64,000 bases of DNA from Listeria monocytogenes (lineage in GTDB: Bacteria; Bacillota; Bacilli; Lactobacillales; Listeriaceae). The notes beneath the pieces were generated by a model that saw only the letters and a program-made list of their open reading frames with translations, did no database searches and was not told where the DNA came from. The stretch is from assembly GCF_900187225.1 (NCBI RefSeq), contig NZ_LT906436.1, forward strand, positions 2,046,001 through 2,110,000, written 5' to 3'. Positions 29,536-38,895 of this stretch are shown in pieces. Position 1 is the first letter of the stretch, and the number at the start of each line of letters is the position of its first letter. Position numbers and translations under genes: made by a program.

Positions 29536-31011
29536 TTATGCGAGTCCGAGTTTTTTTTCAATAGCTATTCGAGCTTCTACGCGATCATCGAAATCAATAA
29601 CCTCGTCACCAATCACTTGATAATCTTCATGACCTTTTCCAGCAATCAGAATAACATCCCCTGCTTCTGCTTGATTTACTGCAAAACGAATCGCATCTCG
29701 GCGGTTTTCATGAACAACGTAAGCATCACTTTCTGGAACACCTTGAATCATATCTTCAATAATCGCACGTGGATTTTCACTACGCGGATTATCTGATGTA
29801 AAAATAGGATTTGTTGCATAATCTACAGCGATTTTCGCCATTTGTGGACGTTTTCCTTTATCACGATCCCCGCCACAACCAACAACGACAAAAACGCGTT
29901 TTTTTGCAAATTCATCAATTGTTTCTAATACATTTAGCAAGCCGTCTGGAGTATGAGCGTAATCAACTATAACAGGAAACTCTTGTCCTGCATGTACAAG
30001 TTCAAAACGTCCTTTGACACCCGGTATGCTTTCCACTGTTTTAATTGCTTTTTCCATAGGGATATGTAGCGCAAAACTTGTTGCAATCGCAGCCAATACG
30101 TTATAAACACTAAAGTTCCCAATCATTTTTATTTTTAATGTGAAATTACCAACTGGTGTCCCTAAATCAAATGTGGAACCATGGCTAGTAATTTTGATAT
30201 TACTTGCTTGGAAGTCAGCTTCTTGTTTTATCCCAAAAGTGATAATGTGAGCGGCTGTTGCTTTTTGCATACGCACACTTTCCGCGTCATCCGCGTTTAA
30301 TACAGCAATTTTTGGATTACTTGTATGGTAGCTGTTGCCTAGTTGGGCAAACAATAAGCTTTTTGCATTGGCATATTCTTCCATTGTATGGTGATAATCC
30401 AAATGATCTTGAGACAAATTCATAAACACAGCGACATCATAGTCTGAACCGTATACGCGACCTTGAACGAGTGCATGCGAGGAGACTTCCATCACAGCTG
30501 TGCTTACTCCGCTGAGTAACATGTCCCGGAATGTTTCTTGTAAAGTTAGGCTGTCTGGCGTTGTATTTTTTGTTTCTAAAATTTGGTCGCCAATTTTACG
30601 ATACATCGTGCCAATCAAACCTGTTTGCTCACCATTTTCGCGAACGATTTGTTCCACTAAGTGGCTCACGGTCGTCTTACCATTCGTCCCAGTAATCCCA
30701 ACGAGTTTTAACGCTTGGGTTGGAGATCCATAAAAGTAATCGGCTAACATCGCCATGGCACGTTTTGAATCTCTTACATATATGACAGGAATTGATACAT
30801 CCACTTGTTTTTCTGCAATAATTGCTACTGCTCCTAGTTCTACTGCACGAGACGCAAACTGGTGTCCATCCACTACTTCTCCGTCTATACAAATAAACAA
30901 TGTCCCTGGTTTTACTTTTCTACTATCTTGGGCGATATGGCTAATTTCAATTGTTTCACTTACCTCGCCAGTAAAAACCGGGATAGCTTGCATTAGTTCA
31001 TTTAACTTCAT
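29536..31011 (-). CDS. murE: UDP-MurNAc-tripeptide synthetase (meso-DAP adding)
   Basis: Adds the third residue to UDP-MurNAc-L-Ala-D-Glu. ATP motif GTNGKTT lies near 115. The DNPR motif ([10 protein letters not shown]) is the known signature for meso-diaminopimelate specificity, matching DapF in this window. GAGGAG is 9 nt from the ATG at 31009-31011, preferred over the ATG three codons upstream that touches the Shine-Dalgarno. 491 residues. It is separated from pbpB by 165 nt containing two hairpins. Confidence 0.96.
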   Translation of the reverse strand: MKLNELMQAIPVFTGEVSETIEISHIAQDSRKVKPGTLFICIDGEVVDGHQFASRAVELGAVAIIAEKQVDVSIPVIYVRDSKRAMAMLADYFYGSPTQALKLVGITGTNGKTTVSHLVEQIVRENGEQTGLIGTMYRKIGDQILETKNTTPDSLTLQETFRDMLLSGVSTAVMEVSSHALVQGRVYGSDYDVAVFMNLSQDHLDYHHTMEEYANAKSLLFAQLGNSYHTSNPKIAVLNADDAESVRMQKATAAHIITFGIKQEADFQASNIKITSHGSTFDLGTPVGNFTLKIKMIGNFSVYNVLAAIATSFALHIPMEKAIKTVESIPGVKGRFELVHAGQEFPVIVDYAHTPDGLLNVLETIDEFAKKRVFVVVGCGGDRDKGKRPQMAKIAVDYATNPIFTSDNPRSENPRAIIEDMIQGVPESDAYVVHENRRDAIRFAVNQAEAGDVILIAGKGHEDYQVIGDEVIDFDDRVEARIAIEKKLGLA

Positions 31012-31045
31012 TCTTGCCATCTCCTCAAACTTATTCTTTCTGTTA

Positions 31046-31089
31046 TTTTTGCTAAAACCAAAAAGAATTCTTTTCTATCTTAGCAAAAA
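31046..31089 (-). other. Nested hairpin in the pbpB-murE spacer
   Basis: Outer arms TTTTTGCTAA (31046-31055) and TTAGCAAAAA (31080-31089) enclose the palindrome AAAAGAATTCTTTT (31061-31074). It sits in the murE leader and could act as an attenuator or mRNA stability element. Confidence 0.5.
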
Positions 31090-31138
31090 CAACAAACTAT
31101 ATCTACCACGACAAAAGACACAGATTGCATTTAAATTT

Positions 31139-31173
31139 AGAAGTATGCCACTTTATAAAGCTGACATACTTCT
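31139..31173 (-). other. Hairpin directly after pbpB
   Basis: AGAAGTATG (31139-31147) pairs with CATACTTCT (31165-31173), with further pairing inside (ACTTTATAAAG). No U-run follows on the minus strand, so it should weaken or process more than terminate. Confidence 0.5.
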
Positions 31174-31185
31174 ATCTTCCTATTA

Positions 31186-33441
31186 TTAATTGAGCAAATC
31201 ACCGATACCGGCATTCTCTTGGATGTCAGTTGCTTTTTTATTTTTTTCCGCTGTATCTTGATCGTGATTTTGATTAAATGCACTTATTTCTTCTGGTGGT
31301 GCGAGGGTTATTTTCATTTTCGTTTCACTATTAATAACGCTACCCGCAGATACGCTTTGGCTCTTCACGTAACCATTTCCACTAAACTCAAATGGAATAC
31401 CAGTTATTTCAGAAACTTTTAACGCATCGTCTTTCGACCAAGTTACCATGTCAGGGGCAGTCATGTCACCATCTGTCATTAAAATAACTTTTTGACCTTG
31501 CATGATTTCGGCGTTCGCTTGTGGAAGTTGTTGGACAATTTTTTTGCCATTACCAACTACAATTGGTTCCAACCCTTTATCCTTCACTATTTTTTTAGCT
31601 TCATCTACTTTTTTTCCTGCTAGGACTGGTACTTTTTCAGAAGCTAGTTTTTCTGCATCGCCTGGTTTGATGTTCATATATTGCAGACTATTTTTCATTA
31701 CAGGATTAAAAACTTCCGAGACTGCTTCTCCGCCAGTCTGACTGCCGGACAATTGCGGTTGTTGCATTGTCACATAGATAACTAATTCCGGATTATCCGC
31801 CGGTGCCATTCCTAAGAAAGAGAATATATAATTATCTGCTCCAGTCATATACTTACCTGTTTTGGGATCTGGAATTTGTGATGTACCGGTTTTACCAGCT
31901 ACATCGTATCCAGGAATCGCGTATAATTTACCAGTACCATGTTCGCCGCTAATAACGTTTTTTAATTCATCACGCGTCTTCTTCGCTGTTTCTGCACTAA
32001 TTGGTTTTCCAGCAATTTTTGTTTTAGTGTCGGTTTCTTCGCCTGTGTTTGGATCTTTGACACTTGAAACAACATATGGTTCTTTCATCGTGCCGTCACT
32101 TGCGATAGCCGAAGCAGCTTGAATCATTTGCATCATTGAAACGGTTGTCCCTTGTCCGAAAACGGTTGTTACTTTCTCAATTGGATAGTTATACAAAATT
32201 TTCCCGCTTGTTTCATTAGGTAAAGCAATACCTGTTTTCTTACCAAAACCAAATTTGTCTAAATATGTTTTAAAAGTATCGGTTCCCATTTTGTTTAAGA
32301 GTTTGGCAAATGCAACGTTACTAGAGCGTTCTACTCCTTCACGATACGTAATAGAGCCCCAACCGTTTCCGTTGTTATGGTCATGGATTGCGATATCTCC
32401 TACTTTATAAGAACCCGATTGATAATATTCATTGGCATTATAAGCGTTCGTATCAATTGCAGATGCAAGAGAAATAATTTTCATTACTGATCCTGGCTCA
32501 TAAGCATACTCAACAGGTAAATCTTGCCAAATGCTGGAGCTGTTTCCGGTAATAGTAGATCGATCAGCAGGGTTGAAGGAAGGACGTTGACTAATAGCTA
32601 AAATTTCACCTGTTTTCGGATCAGCTACAACTGCCATCATGTTTTTCGGTTTATACTTTGCATCAACAGTTGTCATCGTATCTTCTAAAAAGGTTTGAAT
32701 TTTTTTATCTAGTGTTAGCGTAATATCTTTGCCGTCTTTTGCTTCCGTTACTTTGTTTTTAGAATTAGGCAAAATATAACCCATTCTGTCTGTACTGTAA
32801 TCAATTTTGCCATTTTTGCCTGTCAAAATATCATTATAACGGGATTCAATACCCATTTTACCTTCTAGAACGGTAGCATTCTTTTCTTCTTCTTGTTGCG
32901 CAAAACCAATTAATTGTGTTGCAAATGTTCCATTAGGATAGAAACGTTCTGATTGACGAGTAAATTCAATACCTGGTAAATTCTCCTTGTCAATTTTCGC
33001 TTTCGTTTCTGTAGAAATGTTTTTTCCAGCAGCGCCGAATTCGACTTGGTATTTTCCTTTTTCGTGGAGCTTATCTAGAATGTCAGATTCATCCATAGGA
33101 ATATACTTGGCAAGGATTCGAGCTGTTTTTTCTTCATCAACAACACGCATTGGATTCTTCGTTGTTTTGGAAAGTTTATCGCTAACTACTGCTGCAACCG
33201 TGTAAGAAGCCGTATCCTCCGCTAGCACTTCTCCTTTACGATCTAAAATGGAGCCACGCTTTGCTTCGAGAACACTGCTTTTCAAATGTTGTTTAGATGC
33301 TTTTGCTGCAAGAGGTACCCCATTTGCTTCTCCCGTAATTTGCAAATAAAGAAAACGGCCAGAAACCAAGAGAAAGAGAATTGTGAAAAAGATAAAAAGC
33401 ACAAGAGCTCCCCTTCTCATGTTACCTATACGCCGTTTCAT
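31186..33441 (-). CDS. pbpB: Penicillin-binding protein 2B, septal transpeptidase
   Basis: 751-residue class B PBP: one N-terminal transmembrane helix (about 11-30), a dimerisation/pedestal domain, the transpeptidase domain with S318-x-x-K321 (SVMK), S373-S374-N375 and K517-T-G-T, and two C-terminal PASTA domains (about 600-720). It cross-links septal peptidoglycan and works with FtsW, FtsL and DivIB. The ATG overlaps the ftsL stop by 4 nt. Confidence 0.96.
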   Translation of the reverse strand: MKRRIGNMRRGALVLFIFFTILFLLVSGRFLYLQITGEANGVPLAAKASKQHLKSSVLEAKRGSILDRKGEVLAEDTASYTVAAVVSDKLSKTTKNPMRVVDEEKTARILAKYIPMDESDILDKLHEKGKYQVEFGAAGKNISTETKAKIDKENLPGIEFTRQSERFYPNGTFATQLIGFAQQEEEKNATVLEGKMGIESRYNDILTGKNGKIDYSTDRMGYILPNSKNKVTEAKDGKDITLTLDKKIQTFLEDTMTTVDAKYKPKNMMAVVADPKTGEILAISQRPSFNPADRSTITGNSSSIWQDLPVEYAYEPGSVMKIISLASAIDTNAYNANEYYQSGSYKVGDIAIHDHNNGNGWGSITYREGVERSSNVAFAKLLNKMGTDTFKTYLDKFGFGKKTGIALPNETSGKILYNYPIEKVTTVFGQGTTVSMMQMIQAASAIASDGTMKEPYVVSSVKDPNTGEETDTKTKIAGKPISAETAKKTRDELKNVISGEHGTGKLYAIPGYDVAGKTGTSQIPDPKTGKYMTGADNYIFSFLGMAPADNPELVIYVTMQQPQLSGSQTGGEAVSEVFNPVMKNSLQYMNIKPGDAEKLASEKVPVLAGKKVDEAKKIVKDKGLEPIVVGNGKKIVQQLPQANAEIMQGQKVILMTDGDMTAPDMVTWSKDDALKVSEITGIPFEFSGNGYVKSQSVSAGSVINSETKMKITLAPPEEISAFNQNHDQDTAEKNKKATDIQENAGIGDLLN

Positions 33442-33800
33442 TGACCATCTACCACTTTCACATTATCGCCATCAAGTTTTAGCCCTTTTTCTTTAGCGAT
33501 TTTCAAAATACGTTCATATCTCCCTAAATCTTTTACTTCTACTTTTAAGTCTTCATTTGATTTTTGTTGTTCGAGAATTTTGGTTTCTTTTGTTTGAATT
33601 TCTTGGTTCACTGTGTAAATTTGCGCTTGTACGCTAATTATACGAAAAGCAACAACTAAAACAATCGCAAGCGCAATCGTGATGATTACTTTTTCTCCAA
33701 GTGTCATTTGACCACGTTTTAGGATTTGTTTTTTGGGTTGTTCCGCTTCTCTATGTACTCTATTTGGCTCGAGATTCGATTTATAGGCGACATTGCTCAC
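33438..33800 (-). CDS. ftsL: Cell division protein FtsL
   Basis: 120-residue bitopic protein: basic cytoplasmic tail, one transmembrane helix (about 37-55), then a periplasm-equivalent coiled coil (about 60-100). It forms a complex with DivIC and DivIB. The start is GTG (33798-33800) behind AGGAG. It overlaps pbpB and follows rsmH closely. Assigned mainly by topology and position. Confidence 0.9.
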   Translation of the reverse strand: MSNVAYKSNLEPNRVHREAEQPKKQILKRGQMTLGEKVIITIALAIVLVVAFRIISVQAQIYTVNQEIQTKETKILEQQKSNEDLKVEVKDLGRYERILKIAKEKGLKLDGDNVKVVDGQ

Positions 33801-33816
33801 ATTTTTTCAACTCCTG

Positions 33817-34755
33817 CTATTTGATAATTTTTTCGATCACGCGTAATTTTGCAGAACGTGCTCTGTTGTTTTGCTCCAGTTCTTCTTCACTTGGTACGAT
33901 TGGTTTTCTTGTCGCAAGTTTGAAATCTGGTTTATATTCATCTGGAATGACAGGAAGACCTGGTGGTAAATCTGGTCCTTTTGTCGCTTCTTGGAATAAT
34001 TGCTTGGTTATGCGGTCTTCTAAAGAATGAAACGTAATTACGCTAATTCTGCCGCCTGGTTTTATTAAAGTTAAGGCTTTTTCAAGCGAATCTTCTACTG
34101 CGCCGAGTTCGTCATTAACAGCAATTCGGATGGCTTGAAAAGTGCGTTTTCCTGGATGTCCACCTTTTCTTCTTGCTGGCGCTGGAATAGCTGTTTTAAT
34201 AATATCTACTAGTTCGCCAGTAGTTTCAATTGGTTTCACTTCGCGATGACGTTCGATTTCACGAGCAATTTGTTTCGAAAATTTTTCTTCGCCATATTGG
34301 AAAAAGATACGAATTAAATCTTGATAAGACCATTCATTGACAACTGTTTTTGCTGTCAATTCTTGTTCTTGATCCATTCGCATATCCAGTGCAGCATCTT
34401 GGTGATAACTAAAACCACGTTCTCTCTCGTCTAGTTGAGGGGAAGAAACGCCTAGATCATACAAAATCCCATCAACCGCTTCGATACCACGCTCATTTAA
34501 TGCTTCTTTCATATCGCGAAAATTGGCTTTAATAAAAGTCACTTTATCGCTATAATCTGCTAGTTTAATTTTTGCATTATCAATCGCTGTTTGATCTTGG
34601 TCAAATGCAAATAAATGCCCTTTTTCATTAAGCTTATTTAGTAAATACTCGGAGTGACCTGCGCCGCCAAGTGTTGCATCGACATAGATTCCGTCTGGTT
34701 TTACTTCAAGCATATCGACTGTTTCATGTAGTAGTACGGTTTCGTGCTTAAACAT
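33817..34755 (-). CDS. rsmH: 16S rRNA (cytosine-1402 N4)-methyltransferase
   Basis: 312-residue SAM-dependent methyltransferase (MraW). SAM motif [14 protein letters not shown] near 26; [12 protein letters not shown] and the C-terminal [10 protein letters not shown] are family signatures. It modifies C1402 in the ribosomal P site. It lies 12 nt downstream of mraZ, as in most dcw clusters. Confidence 0.97.
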   Translation of the reverse strand: MFKHETVLLHETVDMLEVKPDGIYVDATLGGAGHSEYLLNKLNEKGHLFAFDQDQTAIDNAKIKLADYSDKVTFIKANFRDMKEALNERGIEAVDGILYDLGVSSPQLDERERGFSYHQDAALDMRMDQEQELTAKTVVNEWSYQDLIRIFFQYGEEKFSKQIAREIERHREVKPIETTGELVDIIKTAIPAPARRKGGHPGKRTFQAIRIAVNDELGAVEDSLEKALTLIKPGGRISVITFHSLEDRITKQLFQEATKGPDLPPGLPVIPDEYKPDFKLATRKPIVPSEEELEQNNRARSAKLRVIEKIIK

Positions 34756-34767
34756 GCATTTCCCCCC

Positions 34768-35199
34768 TTAAATATCAAAGCCAATCATATTTTCGGCTAA
34801 ATCAGCAAAAGATTCTTCTGCCTCATTAAAGACATCATCCCACTCTGATTTACTCCAAATCTCAATACGACTTGAAACTCCAATAATTACTGTTTCTTTT
34901 TCCAAATCCGCATACTGTAGTAAGTTGGATGGAATATTAATCCGACCTTGTTTGTCTAGTTCACATTCAGACGCACCGGAAAAGAAGAAACGTGTAAAGG
35001 AACGAGCATCTTTCTTAGTAAGTGGTAAGGTTTGGAGCTTTTCTTCAAGCTTTTTCCATTCCTCTTGTGGATAAGCAAATAAACACTTATCAAGTCCTCG
35101 GGTTATAACAAAATTATCCCCCAAAAGCTCACGGAATTTAGCTGGCACAATTAATCTGCCCTTTATATCGATGTTGTGTTGATATTCTCCCATGAACAT
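34768..35199 (-). CDS. mraZ: Transcriptional regulator MraZ
   Basis: 143 residues with two AbrB-like MraZ domains ([23 protein letters not shown] and [18 protein letters not shown]). MraZ binds tandem repeats upstream of its own operon and represses dcw transcription. A GTGG array lies 11-57 bp upstream. The first ATG (35197-35199) gives the standard 143-residue length. Confidence 0.96.
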   Translation of the reverse strand: MFMGEYQHNIDIKGRLIVPAKFRELLGDNFVITRGLDKCLFAYPQEEWKKLEEKLQTLPLTKKDARSFTRFFFSGASECELDKQGRINIPSNLLQYADLEKETVIIGVSSRIEIWSKSEWDDVFNEAEESFADLAENMIGFDI

Positions 35200-35209
35200 T
35201 AGACTTCAC

Positions 35210-35256
35210 CCACTTTCATACATACCACTTTACCACATCTCCCCACTTCGCACCAC
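35210..35256 (-). promoter_or_regulatory. Candidate MraZ operator: tandem GTGG repeats
   Basis: On the minus strand GTGG occurs at (plus-strand) 35253-35256, 35243-35246, 35233-35236, 35225-35228 and 35210-35213. The first three are exactly 10 bp apart, one helical turn, as in known MraZ operators, which carry TGGG/GTGG repeats at this period. Confidence 0.7.
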
Positions 35257-35275
35257 CGAAAACCTAAAAAAGTGC

Positions 35276-35310
35276 AAAAAAAAATCATTCCAGCCAAAGC
35301 ATAGAATGAT
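35276..35310 (-). terminator. Terminator-like hairpin upstream of mraZ
   Basis: AATCATTC and GAATGATT arms (8 bp) with a 13-nt loop and eight Us on the minus strand. It could stop read-through from the MFS gene or act in the dcw leader. A possible dcw promoter (TTTAAA 35320-35325, 17 bp, TATGCT 35297-35302) overlaps it. Confidence 0.6.
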
Positions 35311-35351
35311 TAAACCCTTATTTAAAGCCATTTTATCCTAATTCAATTCTT

Positions 35352-35388
35352 AAAAAACAATGTGGGGCTTGGTGGAGGGATTCCCCAC
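35352..35388 (-). terminator. Terminator after the MFS gene
   Basis: GC-rich 6-bp stem GTGGGG/CCCCAC (35362-35367 with 35383-35388) followed on the minus strand by ATTG and six Us. Confidence 0.65.
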
Positions 35389-35401
35389 TTTGAACCAAAA
35401 T

Positions 35402-36649
35402 TCATTTTACTAACACTTTTTCCCAACCAGATTTTAATGCCACCGCTGAGAACACTATACTTAAAATACCAAGAATAATCGTGAAAGCTCCCATGCCATA
35501 TTTGCCAATAAATGGTGCAAATACTAAACTTACAGAACCAATCATTTTACCAATTTGGAAAATAATACCATTAAACGCCATGTAGGCCCCACGCTTGTCA
35601 TCATCAACAATTGCCGCTAAAATAGTTTGGCGTGTTGGTACATAAAGTAATTCACCAATCGAAAGCACCATCGTTGCCAAAAGTAAAACAGCTAGATTAT
35701 TTGCGAAGGCGCAAACTGCAAACCCAAGTGCAAACAAAGTAAACCCTACATACATAATAGGTTGCTGCGCCCTTTTAGTCACAAATCTCGCAATTGGTAC
35801 GGTAAAAAGTACAATAAATAAAGTATTCACAGCAGTTAACACACTCACTATTTGTACTCCATTGAGCGAAATATTTCCAAGTGGCCCCAAATGCACAAGT
35901 AACACTTTCACATCTTCTGCTAAACGAACCGAAATGTAGTTGCTCCGTTGAAACTCAATCGACATGATAGCAATTCCACCAATAGTATATAGAAGAAAAC
36001 GATAATCATGTAATACTTGTCCATAATTTTTAAGCATTCCCATTAGTCCATATGACCCTTTTTGAGGCAATGCTTTTTGCTGTAACGTCTCGGAAATTAA
36101 GCTTATAGTAAGCCACGCCGTAACAAATGACATGATAAAAAGGACAACTAATAGCGGAAACAGATAATCTACAAAAAACCACCCCCCCACCATAATTCCA
36201 ATCATGATCGATAAATTATTCGCCCAATAACTAACGGAATACATAAATGAACGGTTCTCTGGGGTACTTACATCAATCAACATCGCTTCTCCAGCTGGAT
36301 TAATCAACCCCTGAGCTACCCCAATAATAAGTAACATTACAAAAGTTATCCACGGAGAATGAAACATGGGAGAATTGCATAGCACCATCCCAAGAAACGC
36401 AAACACTTTAAGCAGTTCTCCGGTGACCATTAATTTCTTACGTCCAATAATATCCGCTAGATGTCCACCGTACATGCCAGCAAGAAATTGCGCTAATACA
36501 TTAATCATCAAGAGAAAGCCAGCGACACTACTATTAATCTCCATTGAAAAATAAATTGCCATAAAAGGAAAAATCATTGAACCAATTACTTTACTCAAAA
36601 ACTGAATTAATATCCGTGCGCGAATATTCGGGTGTAACTCTCTAAACAT
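35402..36649 (-). CDS. Major facilitator superfamily transporter
   Basis: 415-residue, about 12-transmembrane MFS permease. The loop 2-3 signature GGHLADIIGRKKLM is clear and INPAGEAMLIDV fits drug/sugar-exporter types. GGAGGG is 7-8 nt from the ATG at 36647-36649. It is divergent from an SgrR-like regulator; in E. coli SgrR relatives act with sugar efflux MFS proteins such as SetA, suggesting a metabolite or sugar exporter. Substrate unknown. EGD-e counterpart from memory: lmo2043. Confidence 0.88.
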   Translation of the reverse strand: MFRELHPNIRARILIQFLSKVIGSMIFPFMAIYFSMEINSSVAGFLLMINVLAQFLAGMYGGHLADIIGRKKLMVTGELLKVFAFLGMVLCNSPMFHSPWITFVMLLIIGVAQGLINPAGEAMLIDVSTPENRSFMYSVSYWANNLSIMIGIMVGGWFFVDYLFPLLVVLFIMSFVTAWLTISLISETLQQKALPQKGSYGLMGMLKNYGQVLHDYRFLLYTIGGIAIMSIEFQRSNYISVRLAEDVKVLLVHLGPLGNISLNGVQIVSVLTAVNTLFIVLFTVPIARFVTKRAQQPIMYVGFTLFALGFAVCAFANNLAVLLLATMVLSIGELLYVPTRQTILAAIVDDDKRGAYMAFNGIIFQIGKMIGSVSLVFAPFIGKYGMGAFTIILGILSIVFSAVALKSGWEKVLVK

Positions 36650-36690
36650 GACATTCCCTCCATTTGCAATTTTTCTGACTTCTCTGCTAG

Positions 36691-36727
36691 TATAAAAGGG
36701 ATACATAAATATAAAAAGGGTATTCAT
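36691..36727. promoter_or_regulatory. Tandem direct repeat in the MFS/SgrR-like divergent spacer
   Basis: TATAAAAGGGATACAT (36691-36706) and TATAAAAAGGGTATTCAT (36710-36727) repeat with a period of about 20 bp, two helical turns. It is a plausible operator for the adjacent regulator and contains AT-rich -10-like sequences. Confidence 0.5.
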
Positions 36728-36764
36728 TTTCATATATTGTCCCCTTTTAGAACGGAGCTGTGCT

Positions 36765-38579
36765 ATGGATAAAGATTATTTCACTATGCGCGCGCATTTA
36801 TACAATATAACTACCGATTTAGAAGTGCCTTTCAAATTAAATGATGTGGCAAATATTTGGTTTTGTACGACTAAAAATGCCAAGCGTAAATTGCAACAAT
36901 ATCAGGCGAAAAAAATGCTTACTTATCTTCCTGGATTAGGCCGTGGAAATGTTTCACGGATTATTTTCCCTAAACAGTTAGAACTAGAGGTTCTTGACGT
37001 TTTGGAACAAAGTTTGGCTGAAGATGCATTTAGCAATATTTTATTTTTGCTACAATTGCCTATCCCTAAAAGCTGGTTCACAAGTATTTCTACCGAAATT
37101 CAACAAATGTTCGGTTTGCAAGTAACAGAGAATCAACAAGAAGTTCTGCGCTCTATCGTTCGTCGCAAGCTCACTACCTTAGATCCACTTCAAACTTCTG
37201 TATCCATGGAAGCTTTTCTCATCACCCAAATTAGTGACTCTCTCGTCAAATATGATGAAAAGAAAAAGAGAATTATACCTCATATAGCACACCACTGGAA
37301 AGTTTCTGATGATTTTACGGAATGGACATTTTATTTACGAAAAAGTGTTTTATTTCATCATGGACGCACGCTTGATAGTGAGGATGTAAAGTACACCTTG
37401 ATGCGTTCTATGCAAGCAGAATCGGTTTCTTTCTGGCAATTACAGGATATTCAATCCATCTACTGTCCTAATAAATTCACGCTCTCCATTCAGTTAAAAA
37501 AAACTGACCCTTTTTTCATTCGTTATTTATGCACAGCGAATATGGCTATTTTACCGCGTGATATTATTTTTGATGAATATAAATGGATTTCTACTGGTCC
37601 CTTTCGAGTTGCAGAGCGGAATGACGAGCGCTTGATCTTAGAAGCCTTTGATGGATATTTTCTCGAGAGACCGATTCTTGATCGAGTAGAATTTTGGACC
37701 GTCCAAACTGGAAACAATTTAAAAACCATTCCAATGCAGTTCACTTCCGTTGATTACGAGGAAAATCCCGCCTATGTGGAACGTCGTAAACCTGGTGTTG
37801 GCGTTAATTTTATTTGTTTCAATACGCACCGAAATGGCACCCCGCAACATCCGGCATTTCGAGAGGCAATCTACCATCTCATCGATTGTCAAAAAGCAAG
37901 TGATCAACATTTCGAAAACTATGGTACAGTCGCATCTAACTATTACCCTGAAAAATCCCTTCCACCTAAAAAACATCCTGAGAAAATCACTACTTTATTA
38001 AAAACAGCAAACTACCAAGGTGAAAAAGTTGTTTTTGGAACTACCCAACACCCTACCGCTGTAAAAGAGTCCAAGTGGATCCAAGAGCAAGCTGTCAAAT
38101 TCGGAATTAACTTAGAAAGAAAAATCATTTCGCATCAGGAAGCTTCCTATTCCAATGTTCCAGCAGAAGAAACCGACTTCATGATGATGGGAGAAATCCC
38201 AGCATCAGATGACGAAATGGCCTATTTAGATTTTTTAAATAACCCCTATCTGTTGCCGCAACAACTTTTCAATCAAGTAATTATCAAAGAACTTACGGAA
38301 AAACTGGTTGCATTTAAAAAAGAGAAAGACGCCTCCAAAAGAGACGCCTTACAAACGAGTATTGATAGCTGGCTAACAGAAAATCATTATTTAATTTACT
38401 TGCATCATCCGGAAAAAAGCCAATCGCTTCATTCAATGATAAAAGGAATTGCAGAAAATCCTTATGGTTATTTTGATTTAAGCAAAGTGTGGATTGAAAC
38501 AAGCCCGCTTAAAACATTAAAACCAGACTATAAACAATCCCATAGAGGTAAAGCGCCACATACAATAAAGCAAAAATGA
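36765..38579 (+). CDS. SgrR-like regulator: HTH fused to a solute-binding (SBP_bac_5) domain
   Basis: 604 residues. The N-terminal winged-helix region (about 1-110; LNDVANIWFCTTKNAKRKLQQYQAKKMLTY) resembles SgrR_N. The rest (about 160-590) is a family-5 extracellular solute-binding fold (DSLVKYDEKKKRIIPHIAHHWKVSDDFTEWTFYLR) without a signal peptide, so it is a cytoplasmic sensor. CGGAGC precedes the ATG at 36765. It probably senses a small ligand and controls the divergent MFS gene. The 3' end overlaps the convergent DUF3397 gene by 71 nt. EGD-e counterpart from memory: lmo2044. Confidence 0.85.
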   Translation: MDKDYFTMRAHLYNITTDLEVPFKLNDVANIWFCTTKNAKRKLQQYQAKKMLTYLPGLGRGNVSRIIFPKQLELEVLDVLEQSLAEDAFSNILFLLQLPIPKSWFTSISTEIQQMFGLQVTENQQEVLRSIVRRKLTTLDPLQTSVSMEAFLITQISDSLVKYDEKKKRIIPHIAHHWKVSDDFTEWTFYLRKSVLFHHGRTLDSEDVKYTLMRSMQAESVSFWQLQDIQSIYCPNKFTLSIQLKKTDPFFIRYLCTANMAILPRDIIFDEYKWISTGPFRVAERNDERLILEAFDGYFLERPILDRVEFWTVQTGNNLKTIPMQFTSVDYEENPAYVERRKPGVGVNFICFNTHRNGTPQHPAFREAIYHLIDCQKASDQHFENYGTVASNYYPEKSLPPKKHPEKITTLLKTANYQGEKVVFGTTQHPTAVKESKWIQEQAVKFGINLERKIISHQEASYSNVPAEETDFMMMGEIPASDDEMAYLDFLNNPYLLPQQLFNQVIIKELTEKLVAFKKEKDASKRDALQTSIDSWLTENHYLIYLHHPEKSQSLHSMIKGIAENPYGYFDLSKVWIETSPLKTLKPDYKQSHRGKAPHTIKQK

Positions 38580-38895
38580 AGAAGCACAGGCGCCAGTATC
38601 CACGAAGGATTTTTCGGAATTGAATCTCGCCTTCTTTCTTTGCAGCCGTAACAACAATTACAATACCTAAAATAAATAAAAATAATAAAATATATAATAA
38701 GAACGAGCGATTAAATAGCACAATCATGAAAAAATGAACAGCAATAATCAAGAAAATAGTAGATAAGTCAGCGGCTAACATAATTCTCCGCTGGCTTTTC
38801 TTCAGTTTGAAACTGGAAAAAAACATCGTCAAAATAAATACCACAACTGGTAAAATAATAATTATTGCTGTTGAATTAGTTAACCAATCAAACAT
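38509..38895 (-). CDS. DUF3397-family membrane protein
   Basis: 128 residues, four hydrophobic segments, basic loops between (KLKKSQRRIM, KKEGEIQFRKILRGYWR). AAGGAG is 6 nt from the ATG at 38893-38895; a GTG just before it is less well spaced. It overlaps the end of the panE-like gene by 8 nt, so the two are coupled, and its last 71 nt lie opposite the end of the SgrR-like gene. Function unknown. Confidence 0.82.
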   Translation of the reverse strand: MFDWLTNSTAIIIILPVVVFILTMFFSSFKLKKSQRRIMLAADLSTIFLIIAVHFFMIVLFNRSFLLYILLFLFILGIVIVVTAAKKEGEIQFRKILRGYWRLCFFIFALLYVALYLYGIVYSLVLMF

